DNA of 64,000 nucleotides from Simplicispira sp. 125 (GTDB taxonomy: Bacteria > Pseudomonadota > Gammaproteobacteria > Burkholderiales > Burkholderiaceae_C). The position numbers and the translations under genes were made by a program. The notes below the pieces were generated by a model, which had not been told where the DNA came from, did not search any database, and saw nothing but the letters and a program-made list of their open reading frames with translations. The stretch's first letter is position 1. The number at the start of each line of letters is the position of its first letter. Where the stretch lies: positions 2,480,001 through 2,544,000 of the forward strand of contig NZ_QEKM01000001.1 of assembly GCF_003096555.1 (NCBI RefSeq), written 5' to 3'. Below are positions 1 through 7,907 of this stretch, piece after piece.

Positions 1-361
1 CCGCCAGGCGGCTTATGCGCTGCGGGTAGCGCAGCGCAAAGGCCATTGCGAGCTTGCCGCCCATGCTGTGGCCCACCAGGGCTGCCTGCTCTATGGCATG
101 GGCATCAAGCAGCTCACGCAGGTCCTCGCTCATCAGGTCATAGTCCATGCGCGCTGTGTGGGGAGATGCACCGTGGTTGCGCAAATCCACCGCCAGCACG
201 CGGTAGCGCCGCGCCAGCGGAACGGCTATGTGGTGCCACTGCGCGCACGAGCCAAACAGGCCGTGCAGCAGTAGCACCGGTGGGCCTGCGCCATAGCTGC
301 GCCAGGCAAGCCGTACCGGCGGATGGCTGGCAACCGGGGGAAATGCAGACCCGCCACCCAC
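1..361 (-). CDS. alpha/beta hydrolase, partial (C-terminus beyond window)
   Basis: Last visible gene of the minus-strand operon; the 3' end lies outside the window, leaving 120 codons. An HG oxyanion-hole motif is at residues 33-34 and a nucleophile elbow GHSMGG at 97-102, with Ser99 as the expected nucleophile. The start is a GTG: an upstream TGA in this frame rules out a longer protein, and AAGGG lies 6 bases before the GTG, only 8 bases after the GMC oxidoreductase stop. Inference: in acetoin-cleaving systems AcoC joins a lipoyl domain to an alpha/beta hydrolase, so this may be the detached hydrolase half of such a protein. The substrate is unknown. The fold assignment is firm, the role is not. 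Confidence 0.85.
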   Translation of the reverse strand, partial: MGGGSAFPPVASHPPVRLAWRSYGAGPPVLLLHGLFGSCAQWHHIAVPLARRYRVLAVDLRNHGASPHTARMDYDLMSEDLRELLDAHAIEQAALVGHSMGGKLAMAFALRYPQRISRLA

Positions 362-369
362 CGCTGCCC

Positions 370-1950
370 TTAGAGCTCACGCCGGTTCATGGCCCCGGCG
401 ATGTACTCGGCCTGGCGGATTGCGAGGGCGACAATCGTCAAGGTCGGATTGGCCGCGGAACTCGACGTGAACTGACTTCCGTCGGAGACGAAAAGGTTCT
501 TCACATCGTGCGACTGGCCCCACCGGTTGACCACGCCGTCACGCGCCTTGGCACTCATGCGGTTGGTGCCCATGTTGTGGCTGGCGGGATAGGCCGGCAT
601 ATCGACCACGCGCGTGGCGCCCACTGCCTCCGACAGCTTGCGCCATTGCACCAGTCCGTGCGCCGTGATCCGGTCGTCATTTGCATGGTAGGTCTTGGTG
701 ACGATCGGTATGGGCAGGCCGTACTGGTCCTTCTCGGTCGGGTGCAGCGTGATGCTGTTTTGCTCGCGCGCCAGGTCTTCGCCACAGACCCAGACGCAGC
801 TCATGTGGTCGTACATCTCGAGTGCCGACGTCACATCACGGCCCCAGCCGCCGGGCTTCATGAACGCTGCGGTGTAGGGCAGGTGCAGCGCCAGGCCTTC
901 AAGGTAGTAGCCGCCGAAGAAACCTCGCTGGGTATCTGGGGCCACTTCGTCGGCGACCACGGCCGCAATGTCGAACCCACGGTACATATAAACCGGCTTG
1001 CGGTGGATGGCGACCGCTGCTGCCGTGGCATGGTTCATGTAGTTCCTGCCGACCTGGCCCGAGGAGTTGGCGAGACCGTCAGGGAACATGCTGGAGGCCG
1101 AGTTAAGCAGCAGGCGGGGTGACTCAATAGAGTTGCCGGCCACACAGACCACGCGCGCACTCTGCAACTGGCGTTTGCCGTCCTTGTCCATGTACAGGAC
1201 GCCGCTGGCCTTGCCCGACTTGTCATGCACGATTTGCAGCACCATCGACTCCGGCCGAAGCTCAACGTTGCCAGTAGCCAATGCCCTGGGAACTTCGGTG
1301 TAGAGCGTGGACCATTTGGCGCCGATCTTGCAGCCCTGCATGCAAAAGCCGATCTGCTGACAGCCCGGTCGCCCGTCATAGGGAATCGAATTGGATGCGA
1401 CCGGGCGAATGATTTTTTTGTAGCCCACCTTGCGTGCGCCAACGTCAATCACCTTGTAGTGGTTGTTGGGCGGCATGGCGGGCAGACCGCTGGCCTGGGT
1501 TCCCGTCACACCCATCTTCTTCTCGGCTTGGAAGTAGTAAGGCGCAAGATCCTTGAGGGTAATGGGCCAGTCCAGCACGTTGGCCCCTTCTATGGTGCCG
1601 TAGTGGGTGCGTGTCCGAAAATCGTGCTCTTGGAACCGAAGTGCCACGCCGGACCAATGGATGGTGGAGCCACCCACGCCCTTGACGATCCATGCCGGCA
1701 GGTTGGGATAGGTCTTGGTGTGGTGCCATCCGCCTGCCGAGATACGCTTGTCCAGCCACGAAATTTTGTTGAACATGCCCCATTCATCGTTCTCGAAGTC
1801 AGCCTGTGTGAAATGTTTTCCCGCTTCAAGCACCACACACTTGACGCCGCGCTGCGCCAGTTCGTTGGCGAGTGTTCCGCCGCCGGCGCCCGAGCCGACG
1901 ATTACCACCACGCTGGTGTCGTCGAAGGCGAATTTTGTTTCTTTTGCCAT
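370..1950 (-). CDS. GMC-family oxidoreductase (gluconate 2-dehydrogenase-type large subunit)
   Basis: FAD-dependent alcohol or polyol oxidoreductase of 526 residues. The N-terminal FAD-binding Rossmann motif GSGAGGG is at residues 19-25 and the ribose-binding acid at Glu42. The catalytic pair expected for GMC enzymes is visible as His458 in SHNMGTNRM and Asn501 in SAANPTLTI. There is no signal peptide, so export would depend on the Tat signal of the gene just upstream (subunit 3), as is known for gluconate and sorbitol dehydrogenases. AGGAGA precedes the ATG. The cytochrome c subunit that normally completes the three-part enzyme is not in the window. The substrate cannot be read from sequence; operon context suggests an alcohol feeding the keto-compound dehydrogenase encoded upstream. 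Confidence 0.9.
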   Translation of the reverse strand: MAKETKFAFDDTSVVVIVGSGAGGGTLANELAQRGVKCVVLEAGKHFTQADFENDEWGMFNKISWLDKRISAGGWHHTKTYPNLPAWIVKGVGGSTIHWSGVALRFQEHDFRTRTHYGTIEGANVLDWPITLKDLAPYYFQAEKKMGVTGTQASGLPAMPPNNHYKVIDVGARKVGYKKIIRPVASNSIPYDGRPGCQQIGFCMQGCKIGAKWSTLYTEVPRALATGNVELRPESMVLQIVHDKSGKASGVLYMDKDGKRQLQSARVVCVAGNSIESPRLLLNSASSMFPDGLANSSGQVGRNYMNHATAAAVAIHRKPVYMYRGFDIAAVVADEVAPDTQRGFFGGYYLEGLALHLPYTAAFMKPGGWGRDVTSALEMYDHMSCVWVCGEDLAREQNSITLHPTEKDQYGLPIPIVTKTYHANDDRITAHGLVQWRKLSEAVGATRVVDMPAYPASHNMGTNRMSAKARDGVVNRWGQSHDVKNLFVSDGSQFTSSSAANPTLTIVALAIRQAEYIAGAMNRREL

Positions 1951-1977
1951 GTTGTGTCTCCTGCTAAGGGTGCTGGC

Positions 1978-2589
1978 TCAGAGCCAGTCGAGGTCGTTGA
2001 AGCCGCGCGTGAGGTAGCCGCCCTTTTGCCAGGACGAGCCTTCGTAACCAAACAGCGGCCACAGCTCCTTGTTGTTGTAGAGGCCGGTCACCAGGTCGCC
2101 CTGTATTTTTTTGAAGAAAGGGGTGCCTTCTATTGCCTGGAGCAGCACCACGCGTTCTGGCTCGGTGGGCACCTGCACATAGGGCTTTGCGTAGAGCTTC
2201 ATGGCGCTCGCGTCGAGCGCTGCCACCCCGTCGCGAAGCAGGGCATGCAGCGCCGGGTCTTTCGCCGCCGCTGCGTCGTAGGGGGCCTCGGCATGCAGGT
2301 AGTACCGATCGGGCAGCTTGTCATGCGGAAAGATGTCGCGGGCCATGCGTACCAGGGTGTTCCCGGTCTCGGCGCCCAACACCGGGAAAGACTGCGCCTG
2401 CGCGCTCGCGGGCGCCATCGAAAGTACCGACAGCGGCGCCACCGTAGCGCCAAGGGCGCCAAGCCCGCTGCCACGCAGAAAGCTGCGGCGGGCGATCTGG
2501 GGCCGCTTGTCAAGCATGCGCATGGGCACAGCCGCAGGCGACACGGTCTCCGGCGCGGTGGCAACGGTTAGACGGGAATCGTGGGTCAT
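1978..2589 (-). CDS. gluconate 2-dehydrogenase subunit 3 family protein, Tat-exported
   Basis: Small subunit of a membrane-associated GMC dehydrogenase, 203 residues. A twin-arginine signal is clear: Arg34-Arg35 in RRSFLRG, a hydrophobic stretch to about residue 58, then ASA-QA as probable cleavage site near 63. The remaining 140 residues match the subunit 3 family in size and in the tryptophan/phenylalanine-rich end. In this family the small subunit carries the Tat signal and escorts the large subunit to the periplasm, which fits the absence of a signal in the GMC gene 27 bases downstream. GGAGA lies about 9 bases before the ATG. The N-terminus before the twin arginine is long (33 residues). 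Confidence 0.85.
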   Translation of the reverse strand: MTHDSRLTVATAPETVSPAAVPMRMLDKRPQIARRSFLRGSGLGALGATVAPLSVLSMAPASAQAQSFPVLGAETGNTLVRMARDIFPHDKLPDRYYLHAEAPYDAAAAKDPALHALLRDGVAALDASAMKLYAKPYVQVPTEPERVVLLQAIEGTPFFKKIQGDLVTGLYNNKELWPLFGYEGSSWQKGGYLTRGFNDLDWL

Positions 2590-2622
2590 GATGAATGTCT
2601 CCTTGTTGTAAAAATCGCTACG

Positions 2623-3354
2623 TCACTGTGTGCAGTTCTGGCGTTCAAGCCGTCTCCTGAGAGCCTCTGCCACCGAGCGCTCCAGCGCCTGTGCATCAAA
2701 GCTGGCGTCAAGCTCCTCGCGGCAACTGCTGGTGAGCTGCGCCAGTTGCTGCGCATCGCCAGAACCGCGTGCCAGCGTGCGGCACAGCAGCGCCCAGGGA
2801 GAAGCCTCCAGCAGCACGCCCCCTACGAGCAATACGCCCGTGCGCTTGCGTACCTGTGCCAGCCCGACCAGCTTGCGGCCATCGGCTGTCAGCACTTCCC
2901 AAGGCGATAGGCCACCGAAGCAAGCCCAGTCCACACCTTGTGGCCGCTGCGGCGGACCGGTTGCCCGAAGGCTCTCGGGTGACACCGCGTGTGCACCAAC
3001 CAGGCCGGCACCACGCAGCACCTGTGCCAGGTCTTCGCCCAGCCACCGGTAGCTGCCGACCGGGCCCGAGGTAGCCAGGGGATGGTCCGGCGGCAGAGCA
3101 ACCGACAACCCCAGCATCCAGGGCCCCGTCAGCACGGCGCCACCACCAGAGGCACGAACCAGTACCGGCATACCCACCAACTCATCGGCGCCGGAGAGCA
3201 GGCGCCGCTGTGAGCAACCCAGCACCACCACCGGCTGTGCATAGCGCCACAGGCGCCAGGCAGGCAGCTGTACCGGCTCGGCCAGTTGCTGCTCATTCCA
3301 TAGCTGCTCATGCACGGCCATGGGGAGGTCGCCTATGGCACGCTCATAGTCCAT
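2623..3354 (-). CDS. lipoate-protein ligase A-like protein
   Basis: Biotin/lipoate ligase-fold protein of 243 residues. It has the RASGGGAVLTG loop (residues 67-77), equivalent to the RRxSGGGAV lipoyl-AMP loop of LplA, and the conserved lysine in GRKLVG (Lys161). The start chosen is the ATG at 3354, which overlaps the end of the upstream E2 gene by 11 bases; in-frame codons upstream of it lie fully inside that gene. Its place directly after a free lipoyl domain and an E2 protein suggests it lipoylates that domain. The C-terminal accessory domain of E. coli LplA is absent, so it could instead be an octanoyl- or lipoyl-transferase of the LipM/LipL type. Confidence 0.8.
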   Translation of the reverse strand: MDYERAIGDLPMAVHEQLWNEQQLAEPVQLPAWRLWRYAQPVVVLGCSQRRLLSGADELVGMPVLVRASGGGAVLTGPWMLGLSVALPPDHPLATSGPVGSYRWLGEDLAQVLRGAGLVGAHAVSPESLRATGPPQRPQGVDWACFGGLSPWEVLTADGRKLVGLAQVRKRTGVLLVGGVLLEASPWALLCRTLARGSGDAQQLAQLTSSCREELDASFDAQALERSVAEALRRRLERQNCTQ

Positions 3355-4072
3355 CGCAGGTTTCCAAGTACTCACGCACACTGCGCAGGAACAGCGCCGC
3401 GGGATGGCCGTCCACCGCCCGGTGGTCAAACACCAAGGTTAGGGTACTCATGGGAGCGATCGCAAGCGACCCGTTGCGCACAACAGGCCGGTCCGTCACG
3501 CGGCTCAGGCCCAGGATGCCAACTTGGGGCGGGTTCAGGATTGGCGTGAACCAGTCGATTCCCGTCATGCCAAGATTGGTGACGGTGAAGCTGCCACCCT
3601 GGTAAGTTTTGGGCGGCAAGCGGCCGTCGCGGGTGCCTTGGGCTAGCTCCCGTGACGCCGTCGCCAGCTGCTCGATGGACAGGGTGTCGGCATTCCGAAT
3701 CACCGGCACCGCCAGGCCGTCGCTCAAGGCTACCGCCAGACCCAGATGAATCGCACTTGCCCGCTCAATGCCACCCTCACGCATCCAGGCATTCAGCGCA
3801 GGGTGCTCGCGCAGCGCCAGCGCCACGGCGCGCAGCACCAGCGAAGTGACCGTCATGCGCAGCGGCGCACCGGGCGCCGCCTGGCGCTCTGCCAGCAGCG
3901 CCAAGGCGTGCGACAGATCAACTTCGGCACCCATGGCAACGCGCGGCGCCTGCCAGCCCGCCGTCATGTTGCGCGCGATGCTGCCGCGCAGGCCCTTGAG
4001 CGCAATCAACGGCGCAGGCTGCCGGGATTCGGCAGATTCAGCAGATTCGGTATCGGTGGCCACTGCGCTCAT
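3344..4072 (-). CDS. 2-oxo acid dehydrogenase E2 catalytic domain protein (acyltransferase, no lipoyl domain)
   Basis: Dihydrolipoamide acyltransferase core of 242 residues. The catalytic motif DHRAVDG (His217, Asp221) and the family strand FTVTNLGMTGIDWFTPILN are present. The normal N-terminal lipoyl domain is missing here and is encoded by the preceding gene, which overlaps this one by four bases. A peripheral subunit-binding (E3/E1-binding) domain is not visible either: only about 25 low-complexity residues precede the catalytic fold. A normal bacterial E2 is 370-550 residues in one chain, so this is a genuinely split E2. The reading frames are intact and translationally coupled, which argues against a sequencing error. 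Confidence 0.9.
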   Translation of the reverse strand: MSAVATDTESAESAESRQPAPLIALKGLRGSIARNMTAGWQAPRVAMGAEVDLSHALALLAERQAAPGAPLRMTVTSLVLRAVALALREHPALNAWMREGGIERASAIHLGLAVALSDGLAVPVIRNADTLSIEQLATASRELAQGTRDGRLPPKTYQGGSFTVTNLGMTGIDWFTPILNPPQVGILGLSRVTDRPVVRNGSLAIAPMSTLTLVFDHRAVDGHPAALFLRSVREYLETCDGL

Positions 4073-4311
4073 TGCAGTGTCGCCAGTGCCTGGCCTGGTT
4101 TGAAGGTCTCTTCTGCGGCCACCAGAATCTTCCCGATCACGCCATCCATCGGCGCCAGCACTTCATGATTGGCTTTGACGACCACCACGCTGACAACTGG
4201 CTGCCCTGCACTGACGTGGTCCCCCTCTTTCACCAGCCAATCCTCTACAAGGGCTTCGGTGCCTGGCTCTACGTCCTGCCAGGCGTCAGCGTTGAGCACA
4301 ATTGCGGTCAT
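4069..4311 (-). CDS. free lipoyl (biotinyl/lipoyl attachment) domain protein
   Basis: An 80-residue protein that is nothing but one lipoyl domain. The swinging-arm lysine is most likely Lys46 in VVVKANHEV, flanked by valines and alanine rather than the usual ETDKA context. GTEALVEDWLVKEGDHV (residues 17-33) and the PMDGVIGKILV strand complete the beta-barrel. It overlaps the E1 beta gene upstream and the E2 catalytic gene downstream, each by an ATGA. Functionally it should carry the acyl group between E1 and the separate E2 enzyme, acting like a small diffusible carrier protein. Free lipoyl domains are known in the glycine cleavage system (GcvH) but are unusual in oxo-acid dehydrogenases. Confidence 0.9.
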   Translation of the reverse strand: MTAIVLNADAWQDVEPGTEALVEDWLVKEGDHVSAGQPVVSVVVVKANHEVLAPMDGVIGKILVAAEETFKPGQALATLQ

Positions 4312-5354
4312 GCGGACGCTCCTTCAAGCTGGGGCGCCCCCATCAGCCGTTGCGAGGCGACGACGATGCCCTCGACCTGCGGGATCACAAACTGCTCCAA
4401 TGGCCGGCTGTAGGGGATCGGCACATCGGGCACTGCCAGTCGGTACACAGGGGCCTTCAGCTTCACCGTGTCCAGGTTCTCGGCAATCAACGCGGCGATT
4501 TCGCCGGAAAGGCCGAAGCTCAGGTAGTCCTCATCGGCCACCAGCAGGCGACCCGTCTTGCGCACCGACCGCAGCACGGCCTCACGATCAAGCGGCACGA
4601 CCGTGCGCAGATCAATCACCTCGGCCTCAATGCCGGCAGCGGCCAGCTGTTGCGCCGCAATCAGCGACTTCTGCACCATCTGGCTGAGGGTCACGATGGT
4701 CAGGTCGCGGCCCTCGCGCACCACATTTGCCTGACCGAACGGAATCACGTAGGGTTCCAGCGGAACCGCATTTGTGCTGCCCTCGAAATACGACATCCAT
4801 GGGAGCCCCATGATCCCTTTGTGGAACAGGAACACCACCGGGTTGTCTTCGCGGATGGCCTGGGTCATCAGCCCCTTGGCGTCGTAGGCGTTTGAGGGCA
4901 CCACCACCTTCATGCCAGGCATGTGCGCAAACGTTGCGTACAGGCATTGCGAATGCTGCGCCGCGTCGTTGTAGCCCCCGCCGATAGCAGCCATGAGCAC
5001 CATGGGCAGGCGGATGTTGCCGCCCGCCATATAGGTGTTCTTGGCCATGTGGTTGTAGATCATGTCCATGCACACACCAAAAAAGTCGACAAACATCAAC
5101 TCGGCAATCGGGCGCATGCCTTCGGCTGCGGCACCAATTGCCGAACCGATGAACGCTGTCTCCGAAATCGGGGTGTCCATGATGCGGTCCTTGCCATATT
5201 TGGCGAGCAGGCCACCGGTGGCACTGAAAATGCCTCCGTACTTGGCCACGTCCTCGCCCATCACAAAGACCTCGTTGTCGCGCTCCATCTCCTGATCGAT
5301 GGCCTCTGAGATGGCTTGCGCCATGGTCAGCTTGCGTGCTGTCTGGGTAGTCAT
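4308..5354 (-). CDS. thiamine-dependent dehydrogenase E1 beta subunit (AcoB/PdhB-like)
   Basis: E1 beta of a 2-oxo acid or acetoin dehydrogenase, 348 residues, the usual length. The pyrimidine-binding domain with GMRPIAELMFVDF (from about residue 79) is followed by the C-terminal transketolase-like domain with RLLVADEDYLSFGLSGEIAALI. With the E1 alpha chain it forms the thiamine diphosphate site that cleaves the substrate and reductively acylates a lipoyl group. AGGAGA precedes the ATG by about 6 bases; the stop overlaps the lipoyl-domain gene. The sequence resembles acetoin dehydrogenase AcoB, but substrate cannot be fixed from motifs alone. Confidence 0.92.
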   Translation of the reverse strand: MTTQTARKLTMAQAISEAIDQEMERDNEVFVMGEDVAKYGGIFSATGGLLAKYGKDRIMDTPISETAFIGSAIGAAAEGMRPIAELMFVDFFGVCMDMIYNHMAKNTYMAGGNIRLPMVLMAAIGGGYNDAAQHSQCLYATFAHMPGMKVVVPSNAYDAKGLMTQAIREDNPVVFLFHKGIMGLPWMSYFEGSTNAVPLEPYVIPFGQANVVREGRDLTIVTLSQMVQKSLIAAQQLAAAGIEAEVIDLRTVVPLDREAVLRSVRKTGRLLVADEDYLSFGLSGEIAALIAENLDTVKLKAPVYRLAVPDVPIPYSRPLEQFVIPQVEGIVVASQRLMGAPQLEGASA

Positions 5355-5385
5355 ATCGCGTCTCCTGTTCTGAGTGATGGCGGTG

Positions 5386-6393
5386 TCAGGAGAAGACGTG
5401 CATCAGCGCGTCTTCCGCCTTGGGATAGGGGCTGGTGCGACCGTATTCGTAGGCCTCTGCGATGCGTACGCCGACACGCGCTCGCAGCGCCTTGTCCGCA
5501 GCGTCGTCCAACAGCCCTGCGCGTCGCAGGTGCTCACCCAGAAGCGGAATAGGGTCGTGGCGGCGCAAGGACTCCACCTCGCCTTTAGGGCGGTAAGTTT
5601 CTGGATCACCCTGGAAGTGGCCGAGATAGCGGTCGGTCTTCACCTCAAGCAAGGTCGGACCTTCACCGCGCCGCGCCCGCTCAATCGCGGCACCAGCCGC
5701 TGCATACACCGCCAGCGCATCGTTTTGCTCCACCAGCACACCAGGCATGCCATAGGCGGCGGCGCGACTGGCATTCCAGGCGACTGAGGTGGATTCAGAC
5801 TTCTCGACTGAGATGCCGTACTTGTTGTCTTCGCACACAAACAGCACCGGAAGCTTCCACAGCGCGGCCAGGTTCATGGACTCATGAAAGGCGCCCTGGT
5901 TGGCCGCCCCTTCGCCGAAAAAGGCCACAGCCACCCAGTTCTTGCCACGCTTCCTGGCCGCAAGGGCCGCGCCACAGGCCGGCGGCATGCTGGCACCGAC
6001 GATGCCACTGCAACTGAACTTGTGCGCGGGATCGAAGAGGTGCATGTGGCCCCCCTTGCCACGCCCCAAACCCGTATCCTTGCCAAATATTTCCGCCGTC
6101 ATGGGCTTGAGCGGAACGCCCTTGGCAATGGCAAAGTGATGAGGACGGTGCGAGCCCACCACCGTGTCATCGTCGTGCAGATGCGCGCAGACGCCCACGG
6201 CCACAGGCTCCTGCCCGGCGGCCAGGTGCATCTCACCGGGTATCGGGCCGGCGCCGATATCAAAAGCCAGCCCCTTCTGGATGTGCGGGGGCAGCTTGCC
6301 TTCTAGATAGATCCGGGCCATCGTCTCTTCGTATTCCCGGATCTCTATCATTTTTTCGTACATCCAGAGTTGTTGCTCTGTAGTCGCATTCAT
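5386..6393 (-). CDS. thiamine-dependent dehydrogenase E1 alpha subunit (AcoA/PdhA-like)
   Basis: E1 alpha, 335 residues, first gene of the operon. The thiamine diphosphate/Mg2+ motif runs from GEGAANQG (about residue 160) to the closing ...EDNKYGIS near 188, with the LWKLPVLFV segment between them as the family requires. SHRPHHFAIAKG and GRGKGGHMH are the active-site loops. The start is the ATG at 6393 preceded by GGAG with an 8-base spacer; a longer in-frame start 13 codons upstream lacks a binding site. A sigma-54-type promoter lies about 100 bases upstream. Closest remembered relative is AcoA of acetoin dehydrogenase. A dihydrolipoamide dehydrogenase (E3) gene is not present in the window. 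Confidence 0.92.
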   Translation of the reverse strand: MNATTEQQLWMYEKMIEIREYEETMARIYLEGKLPPHIQKGLAFDIGAGPIPGEMHLAAGQEPVAVGVCAHLHDDDTVVGSHRPHHFAIAKGVPLKPMTAEIFGKDTGLGRGKGGHMHLFDPAHKFSCSGIVGASMPPACGAALAARKRGKNWVAVAFFGEGAANQGAFHESMNLAALWKLPVLFVCEDNKYGISVEKSESTSVAWNASRAAAYGMPGVLVEQNDALAVYAAAGAAIERARRGEGPTLLEVKTDRYLGHFQGDPETYRPKGEVESLRRHDPIPLLGEHLRRAGLLDDAADKALRARVGVRIAEAYEYGRTSPYPKAEDALMHVFS

Positions 6394-6494
6394 ATCGAGA
6401 TCTCCGTGTCGTTGTCTAAGGATTCCCCGCACGCGTTTACCGGCGGAGACAGTGCGCTGAAAGGGCCTGTGCCCGTGTTCTGCACAGAGGACTA

Positions 6495-6510
6495 CGCAAT
6501 GGGCATGCCA
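6495..6510 (-). promoter_or_regulatory. sigma-54 (-24/-12) promoter of the split-E2 dehydrogenase operon
   Basis: Read on the minus strand the site is TGGCATGCCCATTGCG. It matches the TGGCAC/T-G-N4-TTGC consensus with the invariant GG and GC exactly ten bases apart. The expected transcript start near 6484 leaves a leader of about 90 bases to the E1 alpha ATG. Acetoin operons are classically driven by sigma-54 with the enhancer-binding activator AcoR, so the promoter type supports an acetoin-like function. Confidence 0.75.
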
Positions 6511-6628
6511 TCTGCAGCCAACAGGTCAAATTGGCGGGAAAACCCTGAGACAAAAGGGTCAAAAGACGCTGTTTGGCGTCAGCCAGAGCGGGTTTCTGGC
6601 ATGGCTGATCCCGGTGGGAGCCATGCAA

Positions 6629-6721
6629 TGCGACATGGCATTGCGACATCTGCTCCACCTGTCGCAGCGCGACGCGACAGGTGTCGCCGCCACGAGGAAG
6701 ATCCGCTGGATGGCTGCGACA
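6629..6721. promoter_or_regulatory. probable enhancer-binding activator sites (GCGACA cluster with 10-bp-arm inverted repeat)
   Basis: At 6656-6683 two perfect 10-base arms, CACCTGTCGC and GCGACAGGTG, are separated by 8 bases. Additional TGCGACA half-sites occur at 6629-6636, 6642-6649 (direct repeats 13 bases apart) and 6715-6721. The cluster lies about 145-240 bases upstream of the predicted sigma-54 start, the normal distance for an upstream activating sequence. TGTCGC/GCGACA half-sites fit what I remember of AcoR-type activators. No acoR-like gene is visible in this window, so the activator must be encoded elsewhere. Confidence 0.55.
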
Positions 6722-6948
6722 AGTCGGCCGGAGCAACCCTTTGAACACTTCCTGTCCGTTTGGCAGGGCCCTGCGACGGACGCAGAACGCATTGACACGC
6801 CGAATATGCCAATCCCTCATTCACTTGATGCACAGAAGGAAAAGATTGCACCTCTATGTCCGGACTTGATGCGGCGCGAGTCACGGTCCCGGATGGGATT
6901 GGCTGGCGAATGTCCTATGGGTTCGGCGCACCTACGGTGCACGGCGCG
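6722..6948. other. intergenic stretch without a recognised gene
   Basis: Between the activator-site cluster and the 3' end of the frameshifted TonB-like gene. A short open frame from the ATG at 6856 on the plus strand has no recognisable domain, no clear ribosome site, and runs antisense into the neighbouring gene. I see no RNA gene or terminator here. Confidence 0.4.
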
Positions 6949-7685
6949 TCAACGACAGGTACGCGCAGGAACCATGCGGGGCACCGCCCCCATGGCGGGA
7001 GGCTGGTTGGCGGAAGGCAGTTCCACACAATAGTCGACCCACGGCCCCGACACCTTCGTGGTGCGTGAGCCCCCAGGGCCACGCAGGTCGCGCACTACAG
7101 CCTCCGCTCCCATGGTGACGGGCGCCTCCCTTGCCCAGGTCTGTGGCGCATGGACCAGCCCTTGCCGGCGCTGCCAGGCCCTCTCCCGCGCCAGCGCGAG
7201 CGCCACTACGTCCGGCCGAAGAACGGCCTGCGGTTGCGCAGCAGAAGCGGGCAGGCTTGGCGCTGGCGCAGCGGCGGCGACAACTGGCGCTCCCTCTCAG
7301 GGCTTGCGGTGGACTGGCGCACGCGCCCCCTTGGAAGCGGCCGGACGATGGCCACCGTGGCACGCCTCATGGCCCTCGGCGCTACGGAGCGCGCCCCGGC
7401 CGATTCGCCAGTTTCGCCCGGCACAACCCCGGCAGCCGGTGCGGGCACAGGCGTGGGCGTGGGTGCCAGCGCCACCCACAGCATGGCCGATAGCGGCACC
7501 TGCGATGGCGTCGGCAGGACGGGCGGGGGCACCAGCGTCCGCCACAGCACCGCCAGCCCGATGGCATGCAGCATCAGTGACCCAGCCACCGCCCCGACCA
7601 GGCGCTGGCGTACCGGGGCAGCGCACACCGGCTTACTCTTGCTAAGAAGCACCCGCAAGAGCGGCCGGTGGCGCCGCCCCTTCAT
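6949..7685 (-). pseudogene. TonB-like anchored proline-rich protein, frameshifted near 7,293
   Basis: The first part (7685-7206 frame) encodes a cytoplasmic basic stretch, one transmembrane helix with SLMLHAIGLAVLW, then a Pro/Ala linker, like the N-terminus of TonB family proteins. The natural continuation is in another frame: after a TGA at about 7296 it reads APVVAAAAPAPSLPASAAQ and continues as a plausible, non-repetitive protein to a stop at 6949, ending VDYCVELPSANQPP...RTC. Removing one AG from the GAGAG at about 7,292-7,297 would fuse both parts into about 245 residues. So this is either a recent pseudogene or a sequencing error. The C-terminal part does not look like the TonB C-terminal domain and I cannot name it. 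The start may be the GTG overlapping the XRE gene stop. Confidence 0.5.
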
Positions 7686-7887
7686 CGGGAATCCAGGTCA
7701 GCAGATCCCCTGGCTGGCACTGCAGGTAGCTGCAGATGGCGGACAGGGTCTCAAAACGCACGCCCTTGACCTTGCCGCTCTTGAGCAGGGACAAATTGGC
7801 CTCGGTGATGCCCACATGGGCCGCGAGATCCCGCGACTTGACCTTGCGACGCACAAGCATCTCATCCAGCGTGACAACAATCGCCAT
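7642..7887 (-). CDS. small XRE/Cro-type HTH regulator (YozG-like)
   Basis: An 81-residue DNA-binding protein consisting of a single Cro/C1 helix-turn-helix: DLAAHVGITEANLSLLKSGK covers the two helices (residues 20-39), followed by RFETLSAICSYLQCQPGDLLTW, a typical ending of the YozG type. Such regulators are usually paired with a DUF2975 membrane protein, and the DUF2975 gene is indeed immediately upstream with 20 bases between them. It probably controls this small operon through the palindrome at 8525-8564, but this is inference. Its stop overlaps the start region of the frameshifted TonB-like gene. Confidence 0.88.
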   Translation of the reverse strand: MAIVVTLDEMLVRRKVKSRDLAAHVGITEANLSLLKSGKVKGVRFETLSAICSYLQCQPGDLLTWIPDEGAAPPAALAGAS

Positions 7888-7907
7888 GGGTGGGTGTCTT
7901 GGATGAA

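Noticed and set aside
6856..7068. A 70-codon plus-strand frame near the dehydrogenase promoter
   Set aside because: No ribosome site, no domain, and it overlaps the opposite-strand TonB-like reading frame.
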